Shown here: positions 35,000 through 47,084 of the stretch, piece after piece
Layout: each line of letters starts with the position of its first letter
How positions within the stretch are numbered: the first letter of the stretch is position 1
Source: Phoronis australis
Lineage: Eukaryota > Phoronida > Phoronidae
Length of the DNA stretch: 64,000 bases
Assembly (NCBI GenBank): GCA_002633005.1
Contig: NMRA01000100.1
Span: forward strand, 210,469-274,468
Direction of reading: 5' to 3'
Position numbers and translations under genes: made by a program
Notes under the pieces: generated by a model
Databases searched by the model: none
Seen by the model: only the letters and a program-made list of their open reading frames with translations
What the model was told of the DNA's origin: nothing

Positions 35000-37779
35000 T
35001 CAACAATCGATCTGGTCAGTTACTGCAAAGTTGCTCGTCTTCACTCCAGCGCGTTCCAGATTTTGTCTCAATCTGTTCACAATGGACTCGTCGAGAGTAG
35101 GTGTACGAGACGCGATCCAGGCAGTCTCCACTTTAAAAGGTTTCGTGTGGTGGTTTGAACAAGAGTAAACGACTGAATATTTGTCGTAATCGGTGTCCAC
35201 CACCCTGTAATTTGCGTACGGTTGTAACTCTGGAATACAAGGGTTTTGCACAGAGTTAGAGGATTTGCCACTACATAGCTGTCTGCGTTGATTTTTTATG
35301 GGGACACTATCGCGTTGAATGAGATCAACTTCTTCAGGTTGCTGGGTTTGACAAGAAATATAAAACAACAAAAATACGGTGTGTTTATGTAACACAAATC
35401 GCAAACTCTCGTTGTTGCATCCATCAGACATTCGCTGAGATCAAGTTCGGTGTCTTTGCCATTGCAAGCTAATTAACGCGATGGATTAATCCAGTCCGAA
35501 GTTAGTGGGTTCGAGTCCTGGCAGGGTACATCTCATTATGCAAATTACTTTTCTTCTCGTTAATTTCCCTTTATAATCTAAAAATAATTGCTGGAAGTCT
35601 TGTGCAACGTGTGTAGCCCGCACTGATCACCCGAAACCATTTTTATGCTTTATTAATACATTGACAAAACCGGGCTGAGGAGCTGGAGACCCGACTAAAG
35701 GGTCTACCCCACTGGGACTCGAACCCATGTCCTTCAGTAAAGGAACCGACGCTTATCCCACTAGGCCACACTGCTTCCTCCTATTAGTGTAGACGAAATA
35801 AGGAAACACCAAAATAAGGCTTATGATATGTCGTAGGGCAACTCAAGAGATTTCATTTGGTGCGTAATTTGGATATTTTAGAATTTGTTTTGGCTTACGC
35901 CCCATTTGAGCACAAATCGTTGAGAAGCGTTTTGTGTTTAAAACATTACCACACTTATCCGATGCTGAATTGTTGCCGGTGACCTATTTCATAGACATTA
36001 GAGGCTAAATTTAAATTCGTTTTCCTGTTTTGACAGCTAAATACTGAAGAAATACAGTTTTAAGTAAGTATTAAGTTAAACAGTGCAACGAACCCGCGCC
36101 TTCCGTTTGTCAAAAATAAACTTACTACATATTTGACCACTTATGCTCATAAAATCGTTCCTTTCTCACACTTGAAAAGATTTCTGAACTTGAAAAGGAT
36201 CTGACAGTTTGCTGTAGTTAGTTTGTGACAGAAGGTTAATTTTAAGTACCGAAGCAGTGTGGCAGTAGGGGGGTATCCAGGCATTTCATTGGAACTAATT
36301 TCATTTTAAACATTCCATTACTTTGGAAGAGCAAATGTACATATGTTGAAAGTTGTTTTTGAGACCAAAATATATTTTATAGCCGCTTTAATCACAATAT
36401 TTGGTTATTCAAAATGTTTAGCTATAAAAGGCTTTGGCTCACCTGACCAACGCATGGCTACCTTTGAAGGCACCGTGGGATCTGGTGTGTAGGCGTCGCC
36501 AGTTAGTTGGAATATTTCGCCAGTGCTGGAAGGGAATTCACAGGCTGAATTACTAGTCAAATGAGAAGTTAGTGTAGGGTGTAATGGGTCTGCCCTCGTC
36601 CGGGAAAACCAAAAGAAAAAAAGTGGCCCGCACATAGATTACAAGGGTTACTTTAAAAATGCATTGTAGTTGACCCTTGCGATCTTGCAGTGATAGAAAC
36701 AGTTACAAATGGCAGTGAGAGAGTGTGATTATGTGGACAATTTTTTCAGTGGCCAAGAACAAGGAATAAATGAAATCATTCAAACACATCCCACACTCGG
36801 CCGGGAAAACTTAAAAATTAATTGACGTGCATGTATGATCCGATCCCTTGACAGGGTGGCAAGGGCATACTTACAGGCACTCAGTTGATTAAGTTAGCTA
36901 TAAGGTCAACGTTGAAACGATTGAATTTGATGGCGTTAGACACCGAAAATTAACATTCTCGATTCTAACTGCCGAATTATTCAGAAGTAAGACGATTTTG
37001 GTGACTGTACCTGGTGACGACTGCTAAATTTTCACCAAACATCTAATTCAAATAGAGCCCGTCTCGGTATAAAGCAGCTTTCACGGGAATTTGGTGATGC
37101 TGATATATAAGCAAGAGAAGAAATATGTTAGGGAGGCGCAAATTGTAGTGGGGGAGGGAAACCTGCGTCGGTGAGAAAAACGAAAAAGTTTCCAAATCCA
37201 GTTTGACAAGCTCGTATCAAGCATTTCTTGATTTAACAATTAAGTGAAAAGAAATTGTAGCTTTAAATGAACTGCTGTGTACCTGATTTTGATTCCTATC
37301 ATAAGCACGTTAACATGATGGTCACCTGGCGCCTCAGTGTACCTGCCACGGGTGCACTTCAATCCCACTTTCAAATTGGCAAAGAAATGCTGAATTTCAA
37401 ACCAGTCACCAAGGTACTGTAAAAGCATTCATTGTAAATTCACTTAATAAGAAATGGGAATTTCATTGTATTGCTGTATTCCCTGAGGAGTAGTTAATGA
37501 ATTATAAAATTGAAAACGGTGCGTTTAGAACTGTCAAAAATGGATCTGCAAATTGACATTTCAGGAAGGACTCGGTGTTTACGTGCGAAAGGCTTAGAAT
37601 TACACTCACAAGCAAAAATAGTTTTAAGTCAGTTTAACGTCGTATTTGTGATCCTCAAACTTACTTACCCGTGTCACGTTGAATGAAGGCATCGGAGAGA
37701 TGTCAGGACATCTTCCCTTGCTATGAACTTGCGCACTGACAACGACTAGCGAACACAGCGCAACGACGACTTGAAACAT
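35000..37779 (-). CDS. Apolipoprotein D-like lipocalin (L3), four exons, inverted
   Basis: Minus-strand exons are 37779-37669, 37416-37283, 36525-36443 and 35229-35000, giving 558 nt or 185 residues. Phases are 0, 2 and 1. The signal peptide is nearly identical to that of L1 (MFQVVVALCSLVVVSAQ), followed by GRCPDISPMPSFNVTR with the Asn sequon. Exon 2 begins YLGDWFEIQHFFAN and is one codon longer than in L1. Exon 3 reads TGEIFQLTGDAYTPDP. Exon 4 has YRVVDTDYDKY, SRTPTLDESIV and a terminal Cys. The Trp before the TDY motif, present in all five other copies, is Arg here (AGG for TGG). The inverted orientation and matching flanks point to duplication with inversion of the L2-type block. It is otherwise intact and probably functional. 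Confidence 0.88.
35702..35781 (-). mobile_element. tRNA-derived SINE head in L3 intron 3
   Basis: On the minus strand the A-box is TGGCCTAGTGG and the B-box GGTTCGAGTCC. It lies in the same intron and in the same orientation relative to the gene as in L1 and L2. Confidence 0.75.
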
Positions 37780-37865
37780 GACGACGGTGAATGTCGAACT
37801 GACTGGACCACCCGACGACGTGTGCGCACCTTAAAAATTACAGGTCTGTTCTCGCGTAAGGTTCT
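37780..37865 (-). promoter_or_regulatory. Proximal promoter / 5' UTR of L3
   Basis: Reading the minus strand: gagaacagacctgtaattt, TTTTTAAGG, gcgcacacgtcgtcgggtgg, cagttcgacattc and ccgtcgtcatg. The order and spacing match L1 (3115-3191) and, more loosely, L5 (50205-50272). Confidence 0.5.
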
Positions 37866-38290
37866 TTTCAACCGACAGACGTGCCTATTATATTAGCATT
37901 AACAAAGATTTATCTATGAGTTACAAAATGTATGCTGGTGTTATGACGATTATTCAATTATAAACCTTACAAAGTTGGATATCATCGATGCGAAGAATCA
38001 ATGTGGTTGCATCCACATTGACGGAATCTGGTGTCAAAAACTTTAAACCCTTTACAACGTGGTCGCATATGCTTGCATTCGGTTACCAACAAATTCGGCA
38101 GGCTCATAATGTCATACACACCACCCTCGATCACCACTAGTACAGCAGCGACACCGAGTGGAGAATTCTCCGAATAGCCCCAATGAACATCAACCCGCAC
38201 ACGTCGAAATAAACTCATAAATTAAGCCCCTCAAAGAATTTATTCACTCGAAAATTCGGCTTCTTGTTTTTCGCTTGTCAGTCCATTATT
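37866..38290 (-). repeat. Upstream flank of L3, shared with L1
   Basis: The inverse of this flank matches L1 upstream DNA at about 2640-3100: attcttcgcatcgatgatat-like, the gcaagcatatgc stretch and the cgaataa/gacaagcgaaaa end. It marks the 5' edge of the duplicated gene block. Confidence 0.6.
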
Positions 38291-40264
38291 ACTTGGCGAA
38301 ATAAATTTCGCAAAGTATGTTGCGCTGTCATTAAGTTCGCACGACACAGGTCGTAATTTTCGTCCGATCATCACGAAATTTACACATATCACGCAGTTTC
38401 GGAAGTGCTGAAAGCCTATTGTTTTTCGTCATAATCGAATCCAAGATGGCGGATATGGCGGCCATTTTGTTTCCATTTTAAGATTCAAATGCTCCTGGAG
38501 GTTCTAATTTTGTACGTACAGAGCTGAGAATTAGTATAATTTTTGAAAAGAGCGCGTGCTACATCTGTACCGGGTATGGTTAACTTCCGGTTAAAGATGG
38601 CTGAAATATCGGCAATCGCGCATGCGCACCTCGATTTTGGGGAAAAAAGTTTTCTCCTGTAGAGGGCGCATTATAGGGGTAATTCCTCCAAATTCTTGCA
38701 GGTGTTAGTTTCTTATGACGTTCGATTATTCAGATCTAAAAAACCGGAAGTTGCTTCCAAGATGGCGGATTTGGCCCATGTTGACCTATTTTCAGTCGTG
38801 CTGGAGTGCCATTTTAAACGGGAAGAGAGAATGACGTAAATTTTTGCATGTGGATTCTTTGAAGTATAGCCTTTCAAATGACATGTAACATTTATTTTCT
38901 CAGACTTATGTTTTCGAGTTATTTGACTTTGAATTTCTTAAAAACACGAAAAATTACATTTTTTTTCGAAAAATTTACGGAATTGTGTGATACTATCAAT
39001 TTAGATAGAGTTTTGAATGGGATTTCAGAAGATATTTTTCATTTTCCGCTACAACGTCTACTTTTCGAATTATTCGAGATTTTCTGATAGCACTGTTCCT
39101 TTGTTGAGCGCTCTTACTGTATTGTTGTTTGTTAAGCTTCAATTGAACAAGACTGTAGCCTATTTCTTACTGATTTATGACATCTAAGTTCGTCATATGA
39201 ATGTCATGATGTTTGTTCACCATCGCCCCCACCACCATCATCATATTCGTCATCAACTTCGTCACCATCTCCCTCGTTGTCTTTTCAGTTAATTTCGCCA
39301 AGTGTCGCTCAAGACTAGCCTATTTCTTACTGATTTCGGACTTCTGCGTTCGTCATGTGTATGTTATTATTACTTCTATTGCTCATCCTCGCCACCATCG
39401 TCGTCATATTCGTCATCTTCGTCATCATCTTTATCGTCATCTCGCTCCTCGGAGCACTTTCATTTTATTTTTTTTACCTAAAGCATTTTCTTCGTTCATT
39501 GGTTGGCCATTGGGTTCCTTTGATGACGTCAGTAGGTCAAAACTGAGAGTAGAAGAGGGCAGACGATTTGATTCGTTATTAATAGCGGAAGGTAAAAAGA
39601 GGTAAAAAGCAATCGGTAAGAACGTTTTCGGATTTTTAAACGTGTCAAACGAATTTGATGTAGTTAGTACTAACCCACTGAACAAGAATTTTCCTCCTAT
39701 TCTTGTGATTTATATCCATTTCACCAAATGGTGAAATGAATATAAATCAAATGGTGAAATTCTCTTTTGGACCTTCAACTTTACTTAAGGGCTGATTATT
39801 GGCTGTGATATTTCAAGCATTTATTCTTGAATTTCTGTACTTGAAATCAAGAAATAAACGCAAAAACTGAACAATTGAAAATTGGGTGTGACGTCACCAG
39901 CGAAAGTCATTGCGTTGTTCTAAACTAGCCGCGAGCCGTGGTTTGTTTTATTTGGACAGATTATGAAGTAACAAACTAATACATCGGAGTCAATAACATT
40001 CTCTATATTGCCCGCTCTTGCCGTTATGCTGACCAACTTACAATCTTTGAAACTCCTAAATCCGGTAAGATAGTCAAAATTAAGACAAAACGTGAAGTCA
40101 AAAACTTGCATCAAATTTAATATCTCTTTCTCGAAACGGAATAGAGGCAAATTTAAGTTTTATCTTAAAATTTACAAAAATTTGTGATTTGTCTAAGCTA
40201 AGTCAGTTTTCTTAGAACGGTTCCCAATGCTATGGTGCTGCTTTGAGCTCTTTTTGTGTAGTAA
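38291..40264. other. Intergenic DNA with AAGATGGCGG motifs and a CATC/TCGT-rich tract
   Basis: ccaagatggcgga occurs at about 38451 and 38758, with aaagatggctg at about 38595. cggaag/cttccgg elements lie nearby. At 39140-39450 a phrase (tagcctatttcttactgatt) is repeated about 165 bp apart inside a trinucleotide-rich tract (cgtcatc, ccaccatc). Positions 39540-39800 match 14060-14330. No gene was recognised; frames in the tract are low-complexity. Confidence 0.45.
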
Positions 40265-40335
40265 TGTAGAACGTCGTGACTCGATCCCGGATCTTGTTGC
40301 TGGCAAACGTGCACTGTGCCACCAGCACGTCACCG
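40265..40335 (-). mobile_element. tRNA-like sequence, probably SINE-derived
   Basis: On the minus strand GCTGGTGGCACAGTGC is A-box-like and GGGATCGAGTCACG is B-box-like, with tRNA-like spacing. A clean cloverleaf was not established, so a working tRNA is unlikely. Confidence 0.4.
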
Positions 40336-40910
40336 AACTTTTAAACCTGTTGATGTCATCTGGATTCCGACACAATCGCCATCTAGTGAGATGTAGCGAG
40401 GGTAATTATCTTGGCATCATGAAATAGGCGGAGTTTTGAGAAGACATTCATATGTGACACGGTTTGAGCTAAACCAGCTCAAGAACGAAGTCGGTTATCC
40501 TCTTATTTTGTAAAAGACGCGATGGGTGTCATAATAAGACATAAAAGAGGACAAAATTTGAAGTTCTCAGTCCAGAAACAACGTAAGAAAATTAGTTACC
40601 CAGGAAATATAATCAAAGCCGTTGTGATATTTAAAATAGCATCGCACAACGAAATTTATCTGTTTCCAAAAGGATTTTAATCATTAACACAATTAGATTT
40701 GATTTTCAGTAACTCCTGTAAAATTCAAATTTTTGCAGAATTGCTTTTGTTTAGGCGACTGTCACGAAAAAAAAATCGGTGACCCAAACATTTTATAAAA
40801 ATTCAAATAGGCAAAGACCTAAATACAAAATATAAAAATTTAAAAAAAATGAACGATACATTATAACTGTGCAGACCTCATCAGCTGTTTTGTTGCTAGG
40901 CGCCGTGAAA

Positions 40911-41007
40911 ATGCCCGATCCAGTGCAGATCTGTTGTCAAAGCCTACTTTCTATATCGGAGACAACAAACAAAGCCTTTGAAAAGGGACAGCTGTTTTTA
41001 GAGAAAG
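40911..41007 (+). CDS. Orphan first-exon candidate
   Basis: An ATG in good context (gaaaATGc) opens 32 codons plus one base (starts MPDPVQICCQSLLSISE). They end at a strong donor, AAAG|GTATGTAAG. The upstream DNA (catcagctgttttgttgctag) could be a 5' UTR. I found no phase-1 partner exon between here and L4, so the rest may be far away, beyond L4, or lost. The protein is not recognised. Confidence 0.3.
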
Positions 41008-42560
41008 GTATGTAAGTTGTTTTGTTAATTTACTTATTCAGGTCTTTAGCGGTAGGTTGGCATAGGGGGCTGGGGTTGTAAAATTTGGTGCAACTGAATG
41101 TGTTGAAATAACAGGTAATAGTGTCCGGAAGAAAGGAAATGGTGAGGTAATTCTTAAACTTCATGAAGTTCTTTCACGTTTCATGAAACTGTTTTGCTAT
41201 GCACCGTAAACCCCTAAAAATATGTTAAATTCTCTGAATTCTCAATAACTAAACAGTCTTAACTGGTGCCTTGAAATGTTGCCAGTCGCTTTAAATTCAT
41301 ATGACTCATTTTTGTGAAAATTGCATTTTTGATGTGAACATACAATGAGCTCGTGTTTGAACATATTATTCTTACTGCCAATACGCAAACAATGGTGTCT
41401 CAGGATTTCTAATTACTCTTAAACAACAGAAAGATTATCCATCATTTTTTAAGTGACCCAAGTTTTCATATCCTCTATTAAAAGAAAAATAAAAAATCTT
41501 AGAAAGGGTTCCCTCAGCCTTAGACCAGAAGTGTGCTCAACAGACCTATGAATCTGTAATTGGTGTTTATAATTGCTGAAACTATCAAAAATCAAATGGC
41601 TTGAAACTGGTAAAAAAGGTTTGAAGTTGTCTCAAATAACTTGCATATTTTGCGGACTGAACCCCCCCCCCCCAAACACTAAAACTGCACACATTTAAAT
41701 CTTGTTTCAGCCGTATAATTTTAATTACAGGGGTTAATTAATAAACTCAACATTTCCAAGAACGCTCTTGCTGTTTTATTTTTGGGGCAGCCAAGGGGGG
41801 GGGGCCCTGCGCCCTCCCTAAATCCGCCTATGTCCTAGGGTTCTCGTTCGGATAAGGGTTGGCGAGTGCCCCGTACTTTTCAAATCCAGACCAGCGCCCT
41901 ATCTTGGTGACCGGGTAAATTTGCATCCGAGACCTCGTCAACTATGACGAATCTCCGCCTCATGATAGCCGAGAAGACAACATGAGATACATATAGAGTT
42001 GGTGGCACTTCACTACCAACCCCACCTATGGAAGAACTCCCGGGAGTTAGCATCAGCGTCTATATGCTTGATCATATGGCTGAATATATACATACATACA
42101 CGAATCCATATGCCGTGTGTTTCGTTCGGAGAGAGCCTGAAACATGAATTAATTACAATTAGGAAACTTACATGCATAGTATAACTAACTAAAATAGTCG
42201 CAAATACTAAAAAGATTGGTTAAGACCACTTAATTGTGGTCATGAATTTGTTCTCACAGTGTTCCTTAGTCAAATTAAATTGATTTCTGGGATTGAAAAC
42301 GAAAAGTTCTTTGTTGCATCGATGACGTCATGTTTTCTAAGTTAACTTGTCACCGCAGCTTATTTTAGTGCTCCTAGAATAGTCACAAGTATTAAAGATC
42401 TGCGTTTTTTCCATGCCCAGAAACCACGTCTCGTCTAAGTGAAGGACAAGTCGAGATCAGTTTTCTAAATCAAACTTTAGTTAATGGAACGTGGGTTTAT
42501 CGCCGAATTGTGTAATCATTTCCATGGGAAAACTTCCAGAGTGTAATGTTGCGTCATCGT
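41008..42560. other. Intergenic DNA
   Basis: Holds a poly-C run (about 41662-41673) and a hAT-like repeat end at about 41790-41835 (gccctccctaaatccgccta). No coding exon was recognised. Confidence 0.4.
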
Positions 42561-42565
42561 GGTCC

Positions 42566-42573
42566 TTTATATG
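42566..42573 (+). promoter_or_regulatory. TATA-like box of L4
   Basis: TTTATATG lies 57-64 bp before the first ATG of L4. The sequence around it is unlike the L1/L3/L5 promoter block. Confidence 0.4.
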
Positions 42574-42629
42574 TTTCGAGTTAACAGCGCCCCACCTTTT
42601 TCTCCCTGTGAGACATTTGGTTGACACTC

Positions 42630-45600
42630 ATGATGACCATGAAACTTCGAACAATCTTCGTCGCGTGTGTATTGACTGTCGTCAGTGCGCAAGTACCCAG
42701 TTGGGGGAAGTGTCCGGATATCAAGTTGAAGGCGACCTTCGACATTAAGAGGGTGCGTACTTCTTACTCGCATAGTGACTGTTAGGCCATTGTAAACTGG
42801 ACGCGGGGTTGCAGTAAAATCCTGCTAAAGTAATAGGTTATCTTCATCAGCAAGGATCGAATTTCAACTTCTGACTTTTCAAAATGTTGACAGCAAATCC
42901 ATAGAACTGTAATCCTTGGTAATCTCGAAATCTTATGAGCACGAAATTAATGCCCAAATCTACCCATTCAGATGATTGTCATTATCTCTCAAAAGTCTTG
43001 GTTTTTCACAAAGATCTCCGTTTTTCTACAAACGCGAATTTTTCCCATGAAACTTGCAAATTTTGTTTCTTCATTCTAGTAGCTAAAAAGAATGTCTAAA
43101 AATTTCTGTTAATGTTTTTTAGACCAATGCTCGGCTATCAAAATTCAACGCCTCAAGGAATGTTGACATTTTTATTTTTGACAGCGGAGATCTCGCAATA
43201 AAAGGCTTTGAAAGAAAATCCCAAACAAGCTTTTGTATCATTCGAAAAAATCATGTTAGTGGAAATTAAAACGATCTCGGTGAAAAATCGTGATTTTTAG
43301 AAAAAACGCAATCTTAAGATTATGAACACCCAGGAATTATTTTGATGCGCATACGTTTCTGTGATCGCCAAGGATTTAAAAATACGCAGTTATTTGGACC
43401 TATTATTAATAAAAATATCTTCAAGAAAGTTGATCCTAGTGGCAACGAAGGTAGCCTATAAATGGCAATACAAATCATGTTTCGGTGTCAAAAACAAGTT
43501 TTCCACATTGATGTTTGCACTTCCAAAATAACGTCATCGCTTTCTTAAAAACTTTGCTAGAATTGAATTTGGTTACAATAAGACGGAATCATGTGGGAAC
43601 CTTACGGCTTCGCCTGCTGAAATTAATCTGCTATGCAGGGTAACTGGCATAGACGAACATGATCTGGAAAAAGTATTGGTTTGGGTAAATGAAACGGTTA
43701 TGCCCAGTCGTGCAAGCGTTTTGTGCTTTATGTTAGATTTATTTGCTTCTGACCAACCAAAACAACTTACACCAGTGACTCAGAAGGGCGAGGAACTGCC
43801 GACAGAGGGCAGCGGTGNNNNNNNNNNNNNNNNNNNNNNNNNNNNNNNNNNNNNNNNNNNNNNNNNNNNNNNNNNNNNNNNNNNNNNNNNNNNNNNNNNN
43901 NNNNNNNNNNNNNNNNNNNNNNNNNNNNNNNNNNNNNNNNNNNNNNNNNNNNNNNCCAGTGAGCCAGACTTATAGCGACTCTTTCGTTTTCGGGCAGTCA
44001 CCAGATGGCGGGACCGTCTCAAAAACTTAAGTTATTTCCAAAAACTTAGGAAGTTTTTCTGCCAAAAACCTAACTTCACTTTTGTTAGGGCGCGAGTCGG
44101 CTCATCTGTTACTAACAAATAACATGTCACGGAAATCGATATTTCCTGAGTCCACTCAAAACTAGTTTGACAAAAATACGATTTTCAAGAAAGGGAACGG
44201 TAGAACAAATGAGGCTGACACTTCTCGAAAACAAAAGAGGTCGCTTGGCACTGCCCCTTTGATGCTGATATTACAGGATAATGTAATTTGCTTTTCGTCA
44301 GTAAGTACCGCGTGTAGAGATGATTTGCCGGGCACGGTCTCAGTAAGGCTTACGAAGTAAGCTAGCGTCTGGCGGAAAAATTACTCACTCTCATTGCGTT
44401 TACTTTCAGTATCTCGGTGACTGGTATGACGTTCAGCATTTCTTTGCCATCTTCCAAAGCGGCCAAGATTGTGTGAAAGCCACATATTCTCTTAAAGAAA
44501 ACGGACACATCAACGTTTATAACAGAGGAGTGGTGACAAAGTATTCAAATTTGTTCTCTTTAAGGTCAGACTATCAGATTTTTGATACCGAGGAAACGCA
44601 GTACCATTGCGGCCTTCCATACTGGTTTGAAATAAATCTTATTTTCGTTTAAAGGAATTATAAAGAAGGGTTCGGACGGCTGAAGTGAAGTAAGTAATTG
44701 CTCTATGATGGAGGAATCTGCAAGTTGTTTATACGAAGTAAGCTTGTCCAAATTTTTTGTCCGGATACAGATACTGGTTTTGAAGGACACAAAAGGTGAC
44801 ACTACTTTGTCATCATTTGTGCTCAACGAACGGGGAAACAGAATTTCGTCAGCACGTTATTGCAAAGAGCCGTGAGCATGAATTTTTTTCTGAAAAGCGA
44901 ACATTATAATTGACAAAAACTTGATAATATTCATATTCAGATATAACGACCGCCATCAGGAGGTACGTAAAGTAACTGTGTGCAAATTCAACTCCAGATT
45001 ACGGGCGTCTTAGCTAAGAATTGATAAAAGATTGGTCAAATTTTCAAAAGAGGAGTGCATCTAATATGATGAGTCCGGTCCAAGCAAAAAGGATTAAATC
45101 GTGTTGTTTCAGGGTAGGATACAGAATTTTGATTTAGGGGGAAGGGCAGAGTATTAGCTAGGATTTTTCCCCTCAGAAATTGGCACCACCGAACTGCCAA
45201 ATGGAATCTGGGAGAATTTTAAGGGGGCCATGCCTCCCTTAAATCCGCCACTGTGTTTGTTGTAATCGCAGGCTGTTTATCTCAGTCGTAGACTGAGATC
45301 TTCATCGGGACCTCTGTAATCTGTGTTTCGTTCTTTAGGACGGGCCAAATGAAGAACGCCACCGGTGATGGATATGTCCCTGATCCAAATTTCCCGTCCA
45401 AACTCGGAGTGCGCTTTTTTGGTTTGTATTTACATGCAGGTGATATTGTGTGCCAGACCTTTATACAAGCTCCAACGTCTAACAGAGGCCAGTAAAACAG
45501 TCGATCATAAAGACTGTGATTGATTTAATATATTATTTTTTATTGGCTACGTAACGTTTTGCGAAACTTTGCCTAATGATCAAATCAGAAGACTCTACAA

Positions 45601-46801
45601 CCCATCACCGTGCCTGACTATCAGCAAGCCATCGAAGAGAAACTAAAATTGTCAATTTGACACAGGAGATTGTGGCGACTGGAGAGGACAACTGAGAAAC
45701 CTTAAGAAGGTACTGGTTTGTCAACTGGACAAAAAGTGATGACGTTTCTTCCTTTTGTCCTTAACAACAGAATTATTTCTGTTAAGAATTACATTTCGCC
45801 TCTGTTTAGCTGTCAATGTTGAATTCCCTACCAAAACGCTTTGGGGGCATTGCCACGCTCATACCATTGAGAATTGTTGCCGAATGACGTAGCAACTCAA
45901 ATTAGCTGAGTGAGTCTTTGATTTTTCGATGTTCTTGTTGGTAATGGAAATAGAATCCTAGCAATGCCAGAATAACCTCCTAGTAACATTCAGACTAAGT
46001 TTGCATTTCTGCCACTAGGTGTCACTTTACATTTTTAAATTTCATGTTTACAATTAGTCTACAACAGAAAAACATGTAATGTCAGTGTATTATTGTTCAA
46101 TAGAATGACACCGATGGGACCATATTACTTGTTTTACAAAAAAGAGAGCACAAACTGTTGTTTTTACAAATATAAGTTCTCTAAGCTCTATGGTGGTTAT
46201 TACGCAACTTCAAACTCAAATTTCTCAAAAATGTGCAACTTTAAATGTGGGAACTTTTTAGATTTTGAAAAAACTCTAGTAAATGAATTAAAAAACACCA
46301 AAATAAAATTGCCCCCCTAAAGTACTCACAAAAAACATTTTCTAGAAGCCCTACAAATTCTGGCCCCCCGCCTACTATTAAGAAGCTGATTTTATGACAG
46401 TAAAAGGTCTCACTCGATTTCCGTTTTTAGACAGCTGAACAGAGCAAAATGCAGCTATTAATCAAATGATGGAGAGTTGCTTTAATTTCTGAGAAATTAG
46501 CAACCGAAAAGCAAAAACTTTCGCATTGAATAGAATGGACACTGAGTCACGCACATTATTTTCAGATCTACAACCGTACGCTCCATATTGGGTAGTCGAC
46601 ACAGATTACGACAGCTATTCCCTCGTCTATGCGTGCACCAACATCCTTGGCCTGGCCAAGACCGAGTTTGTGTGGATTCTTTCGCGTAAACCAACACTAG
46701 ATGACGAAACTGTCCAGAAATTATATCGCATACTGACGGACAGCGGCGTGGATCCCAGTCACTTTAAAGTTACCAAACAACAGGGCTGTCCACCATTGTA
46801 A
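42630..46801 (+). CDS. Apolipoprotein D-like lipocalin (L4), four exons
   Basis: Exons are 42630-42752, 44410-44540, 45339-45421 and 46566-46801, 573 nt or 190 residues. Three in-frame ATGs (42630, 42633, 42639) precede the signal peptide core (TIFVACVLTVVSA), so the exact start is open. GKCPDIKLKATFDIKR lacks the NVT sequon of the other copies; instead exon 3 has KNATGD. Exon 2 begins YLGDWYDVQHFFAIF and ends on AA before gtattc, so the usual Arg at the junction is Lys. Exon 4 has YWVVDTDYDSY and SRKPTLDDETV, and ends in CPPL. This is the most diverged member and closest to vertebrate ApoD in feel (KATYSLKENGHINVYNRG). The exon 3 donor GTTTGT is weak but is the only in-phase choice seen. Intron 1 contains an assembly gap. 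Confidence 0.88.
43818..43955. other. Assembly gap (138 N) in L4 intron 1
   Basis: A run of N. Frames that seem to cross it are artefacts. Confidence 0.99.
45110..45260 (+). mobile_element. Short non-coding repeat in L4 intron 2
   Basis: Contains ggcagagtattagctaggat, ctgggagaattttaagg and cctcccttaaatccgcca. It aligns with the reverse complement of 32560-32760. Likely a non-autonomous DNA element fragment. Confidence 0.5.
46160..46365 (+). repeat. Direct repeat D, copy 1 (L4 intron 3)
   Basis: Shares aaaatgtgcaactt, gaactttttagattttgaaa, aaaaaacaccaaa, cccctaaagtactc and ttttctagaagcccta with 53695-53890. Same orientation in both places. Confidence 0.75.
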
Positions 46802-46950
46802 AGCTCGTCTTAGTTTTAGATATATACTACAAGTGTGGAACAATCTCTATGTCAGTGTCAGCTCATATACTGCGACCGAGGAAGAGCAATAGTACTAAGA
46901 GCTGGAATTTTATCATTTGTAAACGTATTATGAGGTCAGTGCTTAAAAAT

Positions 46951-46956
46951 AATAAA
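46951..46956 (+). other. Polyadenylation signal of L4
   Basis: AATAAA lies 150 bp after the L4 stop, followed by a short (TGATTC)n run at about 46962-46985. Confidence 0.6.
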
Positions 46957-47084
46957 CATTTATGATTCTGATTCTGATTCTGATGATAATTTAACAGAGA
47001 ACTAATTCAGCGCGTTGATTGAGCAAAGCTACGCGTTCTTTAAGCACCTGTCCATTTCAAAGCACAAAAGGTAATCGTTTAAAG

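Noticed and set aside
39213-39605. 130-codon plus frame with His/Leu/Val-rich membrane-like text
   Set aside because: It lies in a trinucleotide-rich, duplicated tract (cgtcatc, ccaccatc). The composition explains the hydrophobic runs.
43676-44030. Long frames on both strands across the N run
   Set aside because: Most codons are N. The region is intron 1 of L4 and no domain flanks the gap.
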